Below, one piece after another: positions 45,411-55,238 of a stretch of 64,000 nt of DNA. Positions within the stretch are counted from its first letter, which is position 1. Every line of letters begins with the position of its first letter. The stretch is from the NCBI RefSeq assembly GCF_016918935.1, contig NZ_JAFFOB010000006.1:62001-126000 (forward strand). Reading direction: 5' to 3'. The notes below the pieces were generated by a model. That model did no database searches. It saw only the letters and a program-made list of their open reading frames with translations, and was not told the DNA's origin. The position numbers were made by a program, and so were the translations under genes. This DNA comes from Roseitranquillus sediminis. Lineage in GTDB: Bacteria; Pseudomonadota; Alphaproteobacteria; Rhodobacterales; Rhodobacteraceae.

Positions 45411-46391
45411 TCAGCGGCTGAGCGCGAGGAGCCATTCGTCGAGCGCCGCCTCTCGCGCCGCGGCCGCCTCGTCCGGCGGGTAGAGCAGAGCCCGGTCGGG
45501 CTGGATCAGATCGCCGAAGCCCTCCGGCAGCCCGTCCTGCGGCACCACCGCCGGGTACATCCAGTTGGTGGTCGGGATCACCGACTGCGCCGCGTCCGAG
45601 AGCATGAAGGCGAGGAAGTCGCGCGCGAGCTCGGGCTGATCCGTGGAGGCGACGATGCCACCGACCTCGATCTGGAGGTAGTGGCCTTCCTCAAAGGCGG
45701 CGGCGGCGAAGCCGTCGTCCTCCTCGGCGATGGCGTGGTAGGCGGGCGAGGTCGTGTAGGAGAGGACCATGTCGGCCTCGCCCTCGAGGAAGAGGTTGTA
45801 GGCCTCCGACCAGCCGGCGGTGACGGTGACGATGTTGTCGGCGAGCGCGGACCAGAAGGCTCCGGCCTCGTCGCCGTAGGCTGCCTCGACCCAGAGCAGG
45901 AGGCCGAGGCCGGGGGTCGAGGAGCGCGGGTCCTGGATCAGGACCGAGACGTCGCTCTCGGCCAGTTCGCGAAAGCTCTCCGGCGGGTTAAGCTCGTTGC
46001 GGTGGACGAACGCGAAGTAGCTCCAGTCGAACGGCAGGAAGATGTCGTCCTCCCACTCGACCGGCAGGTCGAGCTCGGGGTCCAGGCCGTGCGGCGCGAA
46101 GAGGCCTGTGTCCGCCGCCGCGGCGGTCAGGTTGGTGTCGAGGCCGAGCACGACGTCCGCCTCCGTCCGCTCGCCCTCCAGCCGCAGCCGTGCGAGCAGG
46201 GCGGCCCCATCACCGGCCCCGACGAAGCGCAGCTCGCAGGCGCACTCGGCCTCGAACGCCGCCTCGATCGCGGGACCGGGGCCCCATTCGGTGACGAAGC
46301 TGTCGTAGGTGTAGACCGTGACCACGGGAGCATCCTGCGCCGAGGCTCCGGTCGCCGCGAAAAGCCCTGCTGCGAGGAGTTGAAATTTCAT
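45411..46391 (-). CDS. thiB: Thiamine ABC transporter periplasmic binding protein
   Basis: Periplasmic receptor for thiamine, TMP and TPP. The signal peptide is about 20 residues and ends 'ATGASAQDAP'. The mature start 'VVTVYTYDSFVTEWGPGPAI' is diagnostic of ThiB (the 'TYDSF' segment). Start ATG 46391 is preferred over ATG 46397 because AAGGAG lies 8 bases upstream of the former and too close to the latter. 326 residues. It is the first gene of thiBPQ, directly below the TPP riboswitch. Confidence 0.93.
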   Translation of the reverse strand: MKFQLLAAGLFAATGASAQDAPVVTVYTYDSFVTEWGPGPAIEAAFEAECACELRFVGAGDGAALLARLRLEGERTEADVVLGLDTNLTAAAADTGLFAPHGLDPELDLPVEWEDDIFLPFDWSYFAFVHRNELNPPESFRELAESDVSVLIQDPRSSTPGLGLLLWVEAAYGDEAGAFWSALADNIVTVTAGWSEAYNLFLEGEADMVLSYTTSPAYHAIAEEDDGFAAAAFEEGHYLQIEVGGIVASTDQPELARDFLAFMLSDAAQSVIPTTNWMYPAVVPQDGLPEGFGDLIQPDRALLYPPDEAAAAREAALDEWLLALSR

Positions 46392-46427
46392 GCGCATCGC
46401 TCCTTTCGGCCGGAAGAAGGACAGGAG

Positions 46428-46516
46428 CTGACCTTCCCTCCGCCGGTTCTAGCCGGTTCAGGTTCGACGGGTTCGCCGTGCGGCATCTCAGCCCGCCAAA
46501 GGGGCACCCCGAGGTG
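46428..46516 (-). ncRNA. TPP riboswitch (THI element) upstream of thiB
   Basis: On the minus strand the leader holds the conserved TPP aptamer blocks in order: GGGGTGCC near the 5' end, GGGCTGAGATGCC, ACCCGT and GAACCTGA, and the closing GGGAAGGTC. The P3/P4 helices can be drawn (CCGGTT with AACCGG near 46443-46457). It lies about 40 bases upstream of the thiB ATG and probably blocks translation initiation or causes termination when TPP is bound. Confidence 0.95.
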
Positions 46517-46607
46517 GACCGGAGCGTAGTGGCTGGTTCGCCGGGGGCAAGGGCAATCCGCGCACGGCCACTTGAGGGGCGAGACGCGCAGGTCTAGACC
46601 GGCAGGC

Positions 46608-47714
46608 ATGAGCCTCAACACCTTCGGTCACCTCTTCCGCGTCACCACATGGGGCGAAAGCCACGGGCCCGCGCTCGGCGCCACGGTCGATGGGTGTCCG
46701 CCCGGCATTGCGATCGACGAGGCGGCGATCCAGGTGTGGCTCGACCGGCGCAAGCCAGGCCAAAGCCGCTACACCACCCAGCGGCGTGAGGCGGACGAGG
46801 TCGAGATCCTGTCGGGGGTCTTTGATGGGCGCACCACCGGAACGCCGATCCAGCTGATGATCCGCAATACCGACCAGCGGTCGAAGGACTACGGCGACAT
46901 CGCCGAGAAGTTCCGTCCGGGCCACGCGGACATCACCTACTGGCAGAAGTACGGGATCCGCGACTATCGCGGTGGGGGGCGGTCGAGCGCGCGCGAGACG
47001 GCGGCGCGGGTCGCGGCCGGGGGTGTGGCGCGGGCGGCGCTGGCGGCGCTGCTGCCGGAGCTGAGGATCACCGGCTACATGGTGGCGATGGGGCCGCACG
47101 CCATCGATCGCACGCGCTTCGACGCCGACGAGATCGGCCGCAATCCGTTCTGGTCGCCCGACGCCGAGGCCGCCGAGGCCTGGGCGGATTATCTCGACGA
47201 GCTGAGGAAATCCGGCGACTCGGTCGGCGCGCTGGTCGAGGTCACGGTGGCGGGATGCCCTCCCGGCCTCGGCGCGCCGGTCTACGGCAAGCTCGATACC
47301 GATCTGGCCGCCGCGATGATGTCGATCAATGCCGTCAAGGGGGTGGAGATCGGCGAAGGGATGGCCGCGGCCACTCTGACCGGCAGCCGGAACGCCGACG
47401 AGATTGCCATGGGGCCGAACGGACCGATCTTTGCCTCGAACCACGCGGGCGGCATCCTCGGCGGCATCTCCACGGGGCAGGACATCGTGGTGCGGTTCGC
47501 AGTCAAGCCGACCTCGTCGATCCTGACGCCGCGCCGGACCATCACGCGCTCGGGCGAGGAGACGGAAATCGTCACGAAGGGCCGGCACGATCCCTGCGTC
47601 GGCATCCGCGCGGTCCCGGTGGCCGAGGCGATGGCGGCATGCGTCGTGCTGGACCACCTGCTCCTCGACCGCGCTCAGACCGGCGGCTGCCGCGGTCCAG
47701 TCGGATCGGCCTAG
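46608..47714 (+). CDS. aroC: Chorismate synthase
   Basis: Converts 5-enolpyruvylshikimate-3-phosphate to chorismate using reduced FMN, in aromatic amino acid synthesis. 368 residues. Family signatures: '[19 protein letters not shown]' near the N-terminus, '[20 protein letters not shown]' and 'SRRTI'-type '[13 protein letters not shown]' and '[17 protein letters not shown]' near the C-terminus. ATG 46608 gives the standard '[20 protein letters not shown]' start. It is divergent from thiB (leader) and convergent on the GGCT-like gene, overlapping its stop by four bases. Confidence 0.98.
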   Translation: MSLNTFGHLFRVTTWGESHGPALGATVDGCPPGIAIDEAAIQVWLDRRKPGQSRYTTQRREADEVEILSGVFDGRTTGTPIQLMIRNTDQRSKDYGDIAEKFRPGHADITYWQKYGIRDYRGGGRSSARETAARVAAGGVARAALAALLPELRITGYMVAMGPHAIDRTRFDADEIGRNPFWSPDAEAAEAWADYLDELRKSGDSVGALVEVTVAGCPPGLGAPVYGKLDTDLAAAMMSINAVKGVEIGEGMAAATLTGSRNADEIAMGPNGPIFASNHAGGILGGISTGQDIVVRFAVKPTSSILTPRRTITRSGEETEIVTKGRHDPCVGIRAVPVAEAMAACVVLDHLLLDRAQTGGCRGPVGSA

Positions 47715-48274
47715 GCGATCAGCACGTTCACCGAGAGGTCGGAGAGCCAACGGTCCACGACTGCCGTCTCGGCGGCGTCGAGCGCCTGCGCCCGCGGGTA
47801 GCGGGGCGTGCCGCGGTCATCCAGCACGGGCGCATCCCAACCGTCGGTCGTGGTGACAAAGCGCGCCACTCCGGCCACGCCGAATTCGCGCAGATAGCCC
47901 TGCAGCACGACGTCGAGATAGCTGAGCAGGATCGGGCTCTGCGGTCCCGGCGCCTCGTGCGCGCCGGGCGGGATGGCGTAGATGGCCGTCTCCAGTACGC
48001 CTCCGAGGCTGTGGGTGAGGCTCGCGAACGGCACGCGGTCGTAGGCCGCCTCGCGCGCGTCGAGCGCCACCCAGTCGGCACCGGGGACGGCGGCGATCAG
48101 CCCGTCGATCTCGGTCTCCGGGTCGGGGAGCACGGTCAGGAACGCCGCCGGGCGCAGCGGCGTCCGGCGCCAGACGCGGCGCCAGCCCTGCGCCCTGGCA
48201 GGCGCGGCGCCAGCAAAGGTGTGGGTGGCGCGGTTCACGAGGCTGCCGTAGCCGAAGAAGAAGGGGTCGGACAT
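47711..48274 (-). CDS. Gamma-glutamylcyclotransferase (GGCT)-like protein
   Basis: A 187-residue protein beginning '[18 protein letters not shown]', the 'YGSL' turn typical of the GGCT/AIG2-like beta-barrel fold. A conserved acidic region '[13 protein letters not shown]' follows, where the catalytic Glu of GGCT enzymes is found. Probably a gamma-glutamyl or similar cyclotransferase or a fold relative. ATG 48274 is used. It lies upstream of and divergent from the gcv operon and its riboswitch. Confidence 0.7.
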   Translation of the reverse strand: MSDPFFFGYGSLVNRATHTFAGAAPARAQGWRRVWRRTPLRPAAFLTVLPDPETEIDGLIAAVPGADWVALDAREAAYDRVPFASLTHSLGGVLETAIYAIPPGAHEAPGPQSPILLSYLDVVLQGYLREFGVAGVARFVTTTDGWDAPVLDDRGTPRYPRAQALDAAETAVVDRWLSDLSVNVLIA

Positions 48275-48344
48275 GGCGCACCTCTGAACCCGCGCTTCGC
48301 GTCGCGCAAGACCTTGCCGAGCCGCCGGCTCTGGCCTAGCGTCA

Positions 48345-48505
48345 GGGCTCCGCGCAGGGAGAATCCGGGGCAAGCCCGGTGCCGAAGGAGCAAGCGCCCC
48401 GGCAAACTCTCAGGCAAACGGACCTGCGCGGGCAAGGAACTCTGGAGAGTGGCGCGAGACGCCCGCCGAAGGGATAGCGATCTCAGGCGAAGGGACAGAG
48501 GGGGC
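48345..48505 (+). ncRNA. Tandem glycine riboswitch
   Basis: Two glycine aptamers in tandem are visible. The first has closing stem CGCGCAGG (48351-48358) and CCTGCGCG (48423-48430) and core pieces GGAGAA, CCGAAGG, GGCAAACTCTCAGGC. The second follows with GGAGAG, CCGAAGGGATAGC and the closing TCAGGCGAAGGGACAG near 48482-48500. Between lies the usual short linker GGCAAGGAACTC. It precedes gcvT. A GC-rich hairpin at 48511-48527 (GGCGGC, GCCGCC) lies between aptamer and start codon and may be the expression platform. Glycine is expected to switch the operon on. Confidence 0.93.
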
Positions 48506-48560
48506 ACCAGGGCGGCGGTCTGCCGCCGGAGGTGCCGCGCCTGCGGCCGAGGGAGGGCCG

Positions 48561-49661
48561 ATGGCCGACACGAAGCGGACCCCGCTGCACGGACTTCACG
48601 AGGAACTGGGCGCGCGGATGACGCCCTTCGCAGGCTGGGAAATGCCGCTGCAATTTGCGGGCGTCATGTCCGAGCACCTGCACACGCGGGCCGCAGCGTC
48701 GCTCTTCGACGTGAGTCACATGGGGCAAGTGGTCCTGCGCGCAACTGACGTGGCGGCGGCGCTGGAGCGGCTGACACCTGCGGCCGTCATCGGCCTGCCC
48801 GAAGGGCGGCAGCGCTACGCGCTCTTCACCGACGAGAACGGCGGGATCATCGACGACCTGATGGTCGCGAACCGGGGCGACCACCTGTTTCTCGTCGTCA
48901 ACGCATCGCGGGTGGACGTCGACCTGGCGCACATGCGTGAAAACCTGCCCGAGCTGGAGGTCGAGCACCTGACGGATCGCGCACTGATCGCACTGCAGGG
49001 GCCGGGCGCCGAGCGCGCGCTGGCACGGATCGCGCCTGAGGTGGCGGGGATGCGTTTCATGGACGCGGCCGTCGTGCCGATGTCGGGCGGCGAGCTCTGG
49101 GTCTCACGCTCGGGCTACACGGGCGAGGACGGCTACGAGATCAGCGTTCCCGCGGCGGAGGCCGAGGGGCTGGCGCGCTCCCTCCTCGCGATGGACGAGG
49201 TCGAGCCGGCGGGCCTCGGCGCGAGGGACTCGCTGCGCCTCGAGGCCGGGCTCTGCCTGCATGGCCAAGACATCGACGAGACAACCACGCCGATCGAGGC
49301 CGATCTCGCCTGGTCCATCCAGAAGGCGCGGCGGCGCGGCGGCGACCGGGCCGGCGGCTTTCCGGGCGCCGAGCGCATCCTCGACGAACTGGAGAACGGC
49401 CCTGCGCGCCGGCGGGTCGGGCTGCTTCCGGACGGCCGCGCACCGATGCGCGCCGGCACCGCCCTCTACGACGGCGATGTGCGCGTGGGGGAGGTGACGT
49501 CAGGCGCCTACGGCCCATCTATCGGGCGGCCGATGTCTATGGGATATGTCGACGCCAACCGCTCTGCACCCGGCACCGCCCTCACCGGCGAGGTTCGGGG
49601 CAAGCGGCTGCCGGCGACCGTGACCGAGCTACCTTTCCGCCCCGCCACCTACAAGCGCTGA
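48561..49661 (+). CDS. gcvT: Aminomethyltransferase (glycine cleavage T protein)
   Basis: Transfers the aminomethyl carbon from GcvH to tetrahydrofolate, releasing ammonia. The 366-residue protein starts 'TPLHGLHEELGARMTPFAGWEMP', the standard GcvT start, and includes 'SLFDVSHMGQVVLR', 'GPGAERALARIA' and 'SRSGYTGEDGYEI' (SGYTGEDG is highly conserved), followed by 'ARDSLRLEAGLCLHGQDI'. ATG 48561 follows GGGAGG. First gene of gcvT-gcvH-(small ORF)-gcvP, controlled by the riboswitch. Confidence 0.97.
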   Translation: MADTKRTPLHGLHEELGARMTPFAGWEMPLQFAGVMSEHLHTRAAASLFDVSHMGQVVLRATDVAAALERLTPAAVIGLPEGRQRYALFTDENGGIIDDLMVANRGDHLFLVVNASRVDVDLAHMRENLPELEVEHLTDRALIALQGPGAERALARIAPEVAGMRFMDAAVVPMSGGELWVSRSGYTGEDGYEISVPAAEAEGLARSLLAMDEVEPAGLGARDSLRLEAGLCLHGQDIDETTTPIEADLAWSIQKARRRGGDRAGGFPGAERILDELENGPARRRVGLLPDGRAPMRAGTALYDGDVRVGEVTSGAYGPSIGRPMSMGYVDANRSAPGTALTGEVRGKRLPATVTELPFRPATYKR

Positions 49662-49670
49662 GAGAGACGC

Positions 49671-50027
49671 ATGAAGTACACCCAAGAGCACGAATGGCTA
49701 GACCTCGACGGCGACATCGTCACCGTCGGCATCACCGAGCACGCCTCCACGCAACTGGGCGACATCGTCTTCATCGAATTGCCCGAGGTGGGCGACATCG
49801 TGAAGAAGGGCGACGAGATCGTCGTGATCGAGAGCGTCAAGGCGGCCTCGGATATCACCGCGCCGCTCGACGGCGAGATCGTCGAGGTGAACCAGAGCAT
49901 CGTCGAGACGCCGGGCAAGGTGAACGAGGACCCGGAGAGCGCCTGGTTCTTCAAGATCAAGGTCGAGGATCCGACCGAGCTCGACGAGCACATGGACGAG
50001 GACGCGTACCAGGAATTCATCGAGTGA
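49671..50027 (+). CDS. gcvH: Glycine cleavage H protein (lipoyl carrier)
   Basis: A 118-residue lipoyl domain protein that shuttles the aminomethyl group between GcvP, GcvT and the dihydrolipoamide dehydrogenase. The lipoylated Lys is K57 in '[15 protein letters not shown]'. The start '[20 protein letters not shown]' and the ending '[10 protein letters not shown]' are typical. ATG 49671 follows GAGAGACGC. Nine bases after gcvT. Its TGA overlaps the GTG start of the small downstream ORF. Confidence 0.97.
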   Translation: MKYTQEHEWLDLDGDIVTVGITEHASTQLGDIVFIELPEVGDIVKKGDEIVVIESVKAASDITAPLDGEIVEVNQSIVETPGKVNEDPESAWFFKIKVEDPTELDEHMDEDAYQEFIE

Positions 50028-50377
50028 GCCGGCAAAAGCCCGCCCACAAGCTGCGCGCTCCGCAGAAGAAGACTACCGGCCATCGCGGCCAGTGGACGGC
50101 CGACGTCAACGGGCGTGAACTGGCCGTCCTGCACAACACGTGGCGGGTCGGCACCACCGGATACTTCGATCCGATGGAGGCGGCCAAGACCGACGGTGCG
50201 AAGCACAAGCGACTGACCGATGCGTTGCTGGAGAACGACGTTGCCGTGGTGCAACGCGATGCGCCGGATGATCCCGGAATGGCGCGCTCGGGCTACATCG
50301 GACTTTTCTCCTAGAAGGACCTCGAGATCGGCGATGACGGCAGCATCCGCCTGACATTCGTCGACCGCATCCAATAG
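50024..50377 (+). pseudogene. Small unknown gene between gcvH and gcvP interrupted by an in-frame TAG
   Basis: From GTG 50024 (overlapping the gcvH stop) a 96-codon frame runs to TAG at 50312-50314, then continues in the same frame for 20 more codons to TAG at 50375-50377. The continuation reads '[20 protein letters not shown]', which has the look of a natural C-terminus of this protein family. The first part is basic at the N-terminus ('RQKPAHKLRAPQKKTTGHRG') and has 'LAVLHNTWRVGTTGYFDP', a composition seen in small hypothetical proteins of alphaproteobacteria, without known function. Probably a nonsense mutant, or read-through. gcvP starts 13 bases later. Confidence 0.6.
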
Positions 50378-50390
50378 CCGAAGGCCCCAC

Positions 50391-53231
50391 ATGCCCTTTC
50401 ACCCCACCGACTACGATCCCTACGACTTTGCCAACCGGCGGCACATCGGCCCCTCGCCGGCCGAGATGGAAGAGATGTTCGCGGCGCTGGGGGTGGAGAG
50501 TCTGGACGAGCTCGTCGACCAGACGGTGCCCGGCTCGATCCGGCAGGCGGCGCCGCTCGCGGGCGAGCCGCTGTCCGAGCGCGAACTGATCTGGCGGATG
50601 CGGGAGGTGGCGAAGAAGAACCAGGTCTTCACCACGATGATCGGGCAGGGCTGGCACGGCACGGTCACGCCGCCGGCGATCCAGCGCAACATCCTGGAGA
50701 ACCCGGCCTGGTACACGGCCTATACGCCCTATCAGCCCGAGATCAGCCAGGGCCGGCTGGAGGCGCTGCTGAACTTCCAGACGATGGTGAGCGACCTGAC
50801 CGGCCTGCCGGTGGCCAACGCCAGCCTGCTCGACGAGGCGACGGCGGCGGCCGAGGCGATGACGATGGCGCAGCGGGTGGCGAAGTCGAAGAAGATGGCC
50901 TTCTTCGTCGACGTGAACTGCCATCCGCAGAACATCGCGGTGATGCAGACGCGCGCGGCGCCGCTCGGGATCGAGGTGATCGTGGACGAACCGGACGCAC
51001 TCGATCCCGCGGCGGTGTTCGGCGCGATCTTTCAGTATCCCGGCACGCACGGCCAATTGCGCGACTTCGGCCCGCAAATCGCGCAACTGCATGAGCAGAA
51101 CGCGATCGGCATCGTGATCGCCGACCCGCTGGCGCTGACGCTTCTGAAGGAGCCGGGGGCAATGGGCGCGGACATCGCCGTAGGTTCGACGCAGCGGTTC
51201 GGCGTGCCGATGGGCTATGGCGGGCCGCACGCAGCCTACATGGCGTGCACCGACTCGCTGAAGCGGGCGATGCCGGGGCGGATTGTCGGCGTCTCGATCG
51301 ACGCGCGCGGCAACAAGGCCTATCGCCTCGCGCTGCAGACGCGCGAGCAGCACATCCGGCGCGAGAAGGCGACCAGCAACGTCTGCACGGCGCAGGCGCT
51401 GCTGGCGGTGATGGCCGGGTTCTACGCGGTCTTCCACGGACCGGCGGGGTTGAAGGCCATCGCCCAGCGGGTGCATCAGAAGACGGTGCGTCTGGCCGAC
51501 GGGCTGAGGCAGGGCGGCTTCGAGGTGACGCCCGAGACCTTCTTCGACACGGTCACGGTCAACGTCGGGCCGATGCAGGGGGTAATCCTGCGTTCCGCCG
51601 CGGCGGAGCGGGTCAACCTGCGCCGCATGGGCGAAGACCGGCTGGGCATCACGCTCGACGAGACCACGCGTCCGGCGGCGATCGAGGCGGTCTGGCGCGC
51701 TTTTGGCATGGACCTGAAGTTCGACGACGTGAGCGATGCCTACCGACTGCCCGAGGGGCTGGTGCGGACGTCGGACTACCTCACGCACCCGGTGTTCCAC
51801 ATGAACCGGGCCGAGACCGAGATGATGCGCTACATGCGCCGCCTCGCCGACCGGGACCTCGCGCTCGACCGGGCGATGATTCCACTGGGCTCGTGCACGA
51901 TGAAGCTGAACGCCGCGGCCGAGATGGCGGCGATCAGCTGGCCCGAGTTCGCCAACATCCATCCCTTCGCGCCGGCGGAGCAGACGACGGGCTACGCCGA
52001 GATGCTGGAGGACCTCAGCGAAAAGCTCTGCGAGATCACCGGCTACGACGCCTTCTCGATGCAGCCGAACTCGGGCGCGCAGGGCGAGTATGCCGGCCTC
52101 CTGACGATCATGGCCTATCACCGCGCCCGCGGCGAGGACCGGCGGATCTGTCTGATCCCGACCTCCGCTCACGGGACCAACCCGGCCAGCGCGCAGATGT
52201 GCGGCATGAAGGTCGTGGTGGTGAAGGCGGCGAAGAACGGCGACATCGACCTCGATGATTTCCGCACGAAGGCCGAGGCGGCAGGCGACCACCTGGCCGC
52301 CTGCATGATCACCTATCCCTCGACCCACGGCGTCTTCGAGGAGACGGTGACCGAGGTCTGCCGCATCACGCACGAGCATGGTGGCCAGGTCTATCTGGAC
52401 GGCGCGAACCTCAACGCCATGGTGGGCCTCGTGAAGCCGGGCGAAATCGGCGCGGACGTGAGCCACCTGAACCTGCACAAGACCTTCTGCATCCCGCATG
52501 GCGGCGGCGGTCCGGGGATGGGCCCGATCGGCGTAAAGGCTCACCTCGCCCCGTTCCTGCCCGGGCATCCGGCGACGGGCGGGCGTGAAGGGCCGGTGAG
52601 CGGCGCGCCCTTCGGCAGCGCCTCTATCCTGCCGATCAGCTGGGCTTACATCCTGATGATGGGCGGCGCGGGCCTGACGCAGGCGACGCGCGTGGCGATC
52701 CTGAACGCGAACTACATAGCCGCGCGCCTGGACGGGGCCTTCGACGTGCTGTTCCGGGGGCGGAACGGGCGGGTGGCGCACGAGTGCATTCTCGACACCC
52801 GGGCCTTTGGCGAGCATGGCGTAACCGTTGATGACATCGTAAAACGCCTGGTCGACAATGGTTTTCACGCGCCCACGATGAGCTGGCCCGTGTCGGGCAC
52901 GCTGATGGTGGAGCCGACGGAGAGCGAGACCAAGGCCGAGCTCGACCGCTTCTGCGACGCGATGCTGGCGATCCGGGAAGAAATCCGGGCGGTCGAGCAG
53001 GGGGAGGTCGAGGCGGCCGAGAGCCCGCTCCGCCACGCGCCGCATACAGTCGAGGACCTCGTGGGCGACTGGACCCGACCCTACAGCCGCGAGCAGGGCT
53101 GCTTCCCTGCCGGTTCGTTCCGCGTCGACAAGTACTGGCCGCCCGTGAACCGCGTCGACAACGCCTATGGCGACCGCAACCTCGTGTGCACCTGTCCGCC
53201 GGTGGAGACCTATGGCGAAGCGGCAGAGTAA
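50391..53231 (+). CDS. gcvP: Glycine dehydrogenase, decarboxylating (glycine cleavage P protein)
   Basis: PLP enzyme that decarboxylates glycine and transfers the aminomethyl group to GcvH. The 946-residue single-chain form has both the N-terminal (GcvP-A-like) and C-terminal (GcvP-B-like) halves. The PLP-binding Lys is K697 in '[19 protein letters not shown]', and '[15 protein letters not shown]' follows. N-terminal '[17 protein letters not shown]' is the family start. ATG 50391 follows AAGG. Last gene of the operon; lpd (L protein) is not nearby. Confidence 0.98.
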   Translation: MPFHPTDYDPYDFANRRHIGPSPAEMEEMFAALGVESLDELVDQTVPGSIRQAAPLAGEPLSERELIWRMREVAKKNQVFTTMIGQGWHGTVTPPAIQRNILENPAWYTAYTPYQPEISQGRLEALLNFQTMVSDLTGLPVANASLLDEATAAAEAMTMAQRVAKSKKMAFFVDVNCHPQNIAVMQTRAAPLGIEVIVDEPDALDPAAVFGAIFQYPGTHGQLRDFGPQIAQLHEQNAIGIVIADPLALTLLKEPGAMGADIAVGSTQRFGVPMGYGGPHAAYMACTDSLKRAMPGRIVGVSIDARGNKAYRLALQTREQHIRREKATSNVCTAQALLAVMAGFYAVFHGPAGLKAIAQRVHQKTVRLADGLRQGGFEVTPETFFDTVTVNVGPMQGVILRSAAAERVNLRRMGEDRLGITLDETTRPAAIEAVWRAFGMDLKFDDVSDAYRLPEGLVRTSDYLTHPVFHMNRAETEMMRYMRRLADRDLALDRAMIPLGSCTMKLNAAAEMAAISWPEFANIHPFAPAEQTTGYAEMLEDLSEKLCEITGYDAFSMQPNSGAQGEYAGLLTIMAYHRARGEDRRICLIPTSAHGTNPASAQMCGMKVVVVKAAKNGDIDLDDFRTKAEAAGDHLAACMITYPSTHGVFEETVTEVCRITHEHGGQVYLDGANLNAMVGLVKPGEIGADVSHLNLHKTFCIPHGGGGPGMGPIGVKAHLAPFLPGHPATGGREGPVSGAPFGSASILPISWAYILMMGGAGLTQATRVAILNANYIAARLDGAFDVLFRGRNGRVAHECILDTRAFGEHGVTVDDIVKRLVDNGFHAPTMSWPVSGTLMVEPTESETKAELDRFCDAMLAIREEIRAVEQGEVEAAESPLRHAPHTVEDLVGDWTRPYSREQGCFPAGSFRVDKYWPPVNRVDNAYGDRNLVCTCPPVETYGEAAE

Positions 53232-53314
53232 TGCGAGGCGGCACGGCTGGCGCTAACGATTCCGACAGCTGATTCCCGCTAGAGCTGCGGGAGTTGGCAA
53301 ACGGAATCACGAGC

Positions 53315-54085
53315 ATGACGCATCAACGAGTAGCCTGCGAGCACTGCGCGCACAGGAAAGGTCGCGCCTTCGCCGAGCAGATCACGATGGCCTTTCAGCC
53401 GATCTTCGACATGACCACCGGGAGGGTCTTCGCGCAGGAGGCCCTGCTTCGCGGCAAGGACGGCCGCTCGGCCTTCGAGATGCTGAGCCTCGTCGACGCC
53501 GAGAACATGTACAGCTTCGACCAGACCTGCCGCACCACGGCGATCGAGGTCGCGGCGGGGCTCGGCCTGACGGCGTCGCTCTCGATCAACTTCATGCCGA
53601 ACGCGGTCTACGAGCCCCAGACGTGCATCCAACGGACGCTCTGGGCGGCCGACTCCGTCGGCTTTCCGGCCGAAAACATCATCTTCGAGTTTACCGAAGG
53701 CGAAGTCGTGCGCGACAAGGGACACCTTAAGAACATCATTGAGAGCTACCGTCAGATGGGCTTCCGCACGGCGATCGACGATTTCGGCGCCGGCTTCTCG
53801 GGGCTGGGCCTGATCGCCGATGTGGTGCCCAACATCATCAAGATCGACCGGGAGCTCGTGAGCGGGATCGACCGCGACCACGTCCGGCGGGCCATCGTGC
53901 GCGCGCTGTGCGGGCTGTGCGACGAACTCGGCGTGATGGTGGTGGCCGAAGGCATCGAGACGCAGGCCGAGCTCGAGACGCTCCGGGATCTGGGTATCGC
54001 GCTGATGCAGGGCTACCTTCTGGGCCGTCCGCAATTCGAGGGGCTTCTGCACGAGCCGCAGGCGCAGCCAGCTGTGGCGGCCTGA
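53315..54085 (+). CDS. EAL-domain cyclic-di-GMP phosphodiesterase
   Basis: A 256-residue protein that is almost only an EAL domain and likely hydrolyses c-di-GMP. All motifs are intact: 'QEALLRGKDG' (EALLR), 'LSINFMPNAV' (Asn), 'FEFTEGEVV' (EFTE), 'AIDDFGAGFSGLG' (DDFG), 'IKIDRELVSG' (KID), 'VVAEGIET' (AEGIE) and 'MQGYLLGRPQ' (QGYLLG). No sensory domain precedes it; a short N-terminal segment has 'CEHCAHRKG' (CxxC). ATG 53315 is chosen as start, but in-frame TTG 53294 would add seven residues. Regulated motility or biofilm roles are inference. Confidence 0.92.
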   Translation: MTHQRVACEHCAHRKGRAFAEQITMAFQPIFDMTTGRVFAQEALLRGKDGRSAFEMLSLVDAENMYSFDQTCRTTAIEVAAGLGLTASLSINFMPNAVYEPQTCIQRTLWAADSVGFPAENIIFEFTEGEVVRDKGHLKNIIESYRQMGFRTAIDDFGAGFSGLGLIADVVPNIIKIDRELVSGIDRDHVRRAIVRALCGLCDELGVMVVAEGIETQAELETLRDLGIALMQGYLLGRPQFEGLLHEPQAQPAVAA

Positions 54086-54346
54086 GCCTTGGCTTCCGAC
54101 AGCGACTCCAGATCGGGATCTCGACTGCCCGAGCGCCGCCTCTCGGACGTCTGAAATCGCTGCCCCTGCCGCGATCGGCAGGCCCGGGACCAGCACGGCG
54201 CGAGCTCCTGGGCGGTCCTGCATTCTCGTCGCCGGCCGCGCTGTCGCAGGCGCGCCGGGCGGCGGCGGATCAGGCAGGGCTGCCGCAGCGCTTTGACGGA
54301 AACCCGGCTGCATGCGATCATCGACCTCAGACAGATGAGGCGGGAG

Positions 54347-55036
54347 GTGACCGACACTTCGCCAATCCAGCATGCGCACGATCGCAAGTCACTCAATTCG
54401 GCCGAGATCGGTGCACTGGCGCATCTCTATCGTGGCGAGGTCTACCGCTCGGCCACGTGGCGGACGCGGTTGGACACCACGACGAACTGGGCCGTCGTGA
54501 CGCTGGGCATTGCGCTCTCGATCGCCTTCGCGTCGCCCGATGCCTCGCCGCTTCCGCTGGTGCTGGTCGGCGTCCTGATCGTATTCTTTCTGATGCTCGA
54601 GGCGCGGCGCTACCGCTTCTTCAACGTCTGGCGGGCGCGATGCCGGTGGATGGAGACGCATTTCTTCGCCCCGATGCTCCACGATGGCAACCTGCACATG
54701 GAGGAGGGCTGGCAGAAACGGCTGGCGGAAGACTACTGGCACCCGCGCTATCACGTCTCGCTCACGGTCGCAGTCGGTCGGAGGATCCGCCGCAACTACT
54801 TGTGGATTCTGCTGATCCAGGCGCTCGCCTATTGCGGGAAGCTGATCGTTCATCCGCGCCCGGTCACAACGGTGGAGCAGTTCGTCGAGCGCGCCGACAT
54901 CGGGCCTGTTCCGGGGCTCGTCGTGCTGGCCGCGGGCGCGCTTTACGTTCTCGGCTGGAGCTTCGTCGCTCACTGGAGTTATCGCGATGACGTCCGGCGT
55001 GCGCAAAGCCGCAAGGACTCCAGCAGCATGGGGTGA
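54347..55036 (+). CDS. DUF2270 integral membrane protein
   Basis: A protein of about 229 residues matching DUF2270. It carries three or four predicted membrane spans: 'WAVVTLGIALSIAFASPDAS', 'LVLVGVLIVFFLMLEARRYR', 'IRRNYLWILLIQALAYCGKL' and one near 'GLVVLAAGALYVLGWSFVAH'. The conserved 'HLYRGEVYRSATWRTRLDTTTN' and 'RARCRWMETHFFAPML' segments are typical of the family. Start is ambiguous: GTG 54347 with GAGG six bases upstream is chosen; ATG 54335 and TTG 54293 are in frame. Function unknown. No operon partner is evident. Confidence 0.75.
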   Translation: MTDTSPIQHAHDRKSLNSAEIGALAHLYRGEVYRSATWRTRLDTTTNWAVVTLGIALSIAFASPDASPLPLVLVGVLIVFFLMLEARRYRFFNVWRARCRWMETHFFAPMLHDGNLHMEEGWQKRLAEDYWHPRYHVSLTVAVGRRIRRNYLWILLIQALAYCGKLIVHPRPVTTVEQFVERADIGPVPGLVVLAAGALYVLGWSFVAHWSYRDDVRRAQSRKDSSSMG

Positions 55037-55148
55037 GAGCACGGGGCGAGCGGCGATGCCGACTGCGCGCCTTGATACCGGCCGGACCGGGTTCTGAGCA
55101 TCGCGCTGCCATTCTGGACAGCGCTGGCGACGCGGCCGGTGCAGTGTA

Positions 55149-55162
55149 TTGATCCATGTCAA
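55149..55162. promoter_or_regulatory. FNR/FixK-type box upstream of the UspA gene
   Basis: TTGATCCATGTCAA at 55149-55162 matches the FNR/FixK consensus TTGAT-N4-ATCAA at 9 of 10 specified positions, and the two half sites are nearly perfect dyads. It ends 76 bases before the UspA start codon, a position allowing activation. In Rhodobacterales this type of site is bound by FnrL or Dnr/Nnr regulators at low oxygen. No -10 could be assigned with confidence. Confidence 0.6.
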
Positions 55163-55238
55163 CGGCCGATGCATCAGACTGTGGCTGGTATCGACTGGCG
55201 CGGGAACGGTAACCTCAGGCAGTCGGGGAGGAGGAACG

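Noticed and set aside
50106-53045. A 979-codon open frame on the minus strand opposite gcvP
   Set aside because: It lies wholly antisense to an unmistakable gcvP and its translation is rich in His, Arg and Asp with no motif, typical of GC-rich shadow frames.
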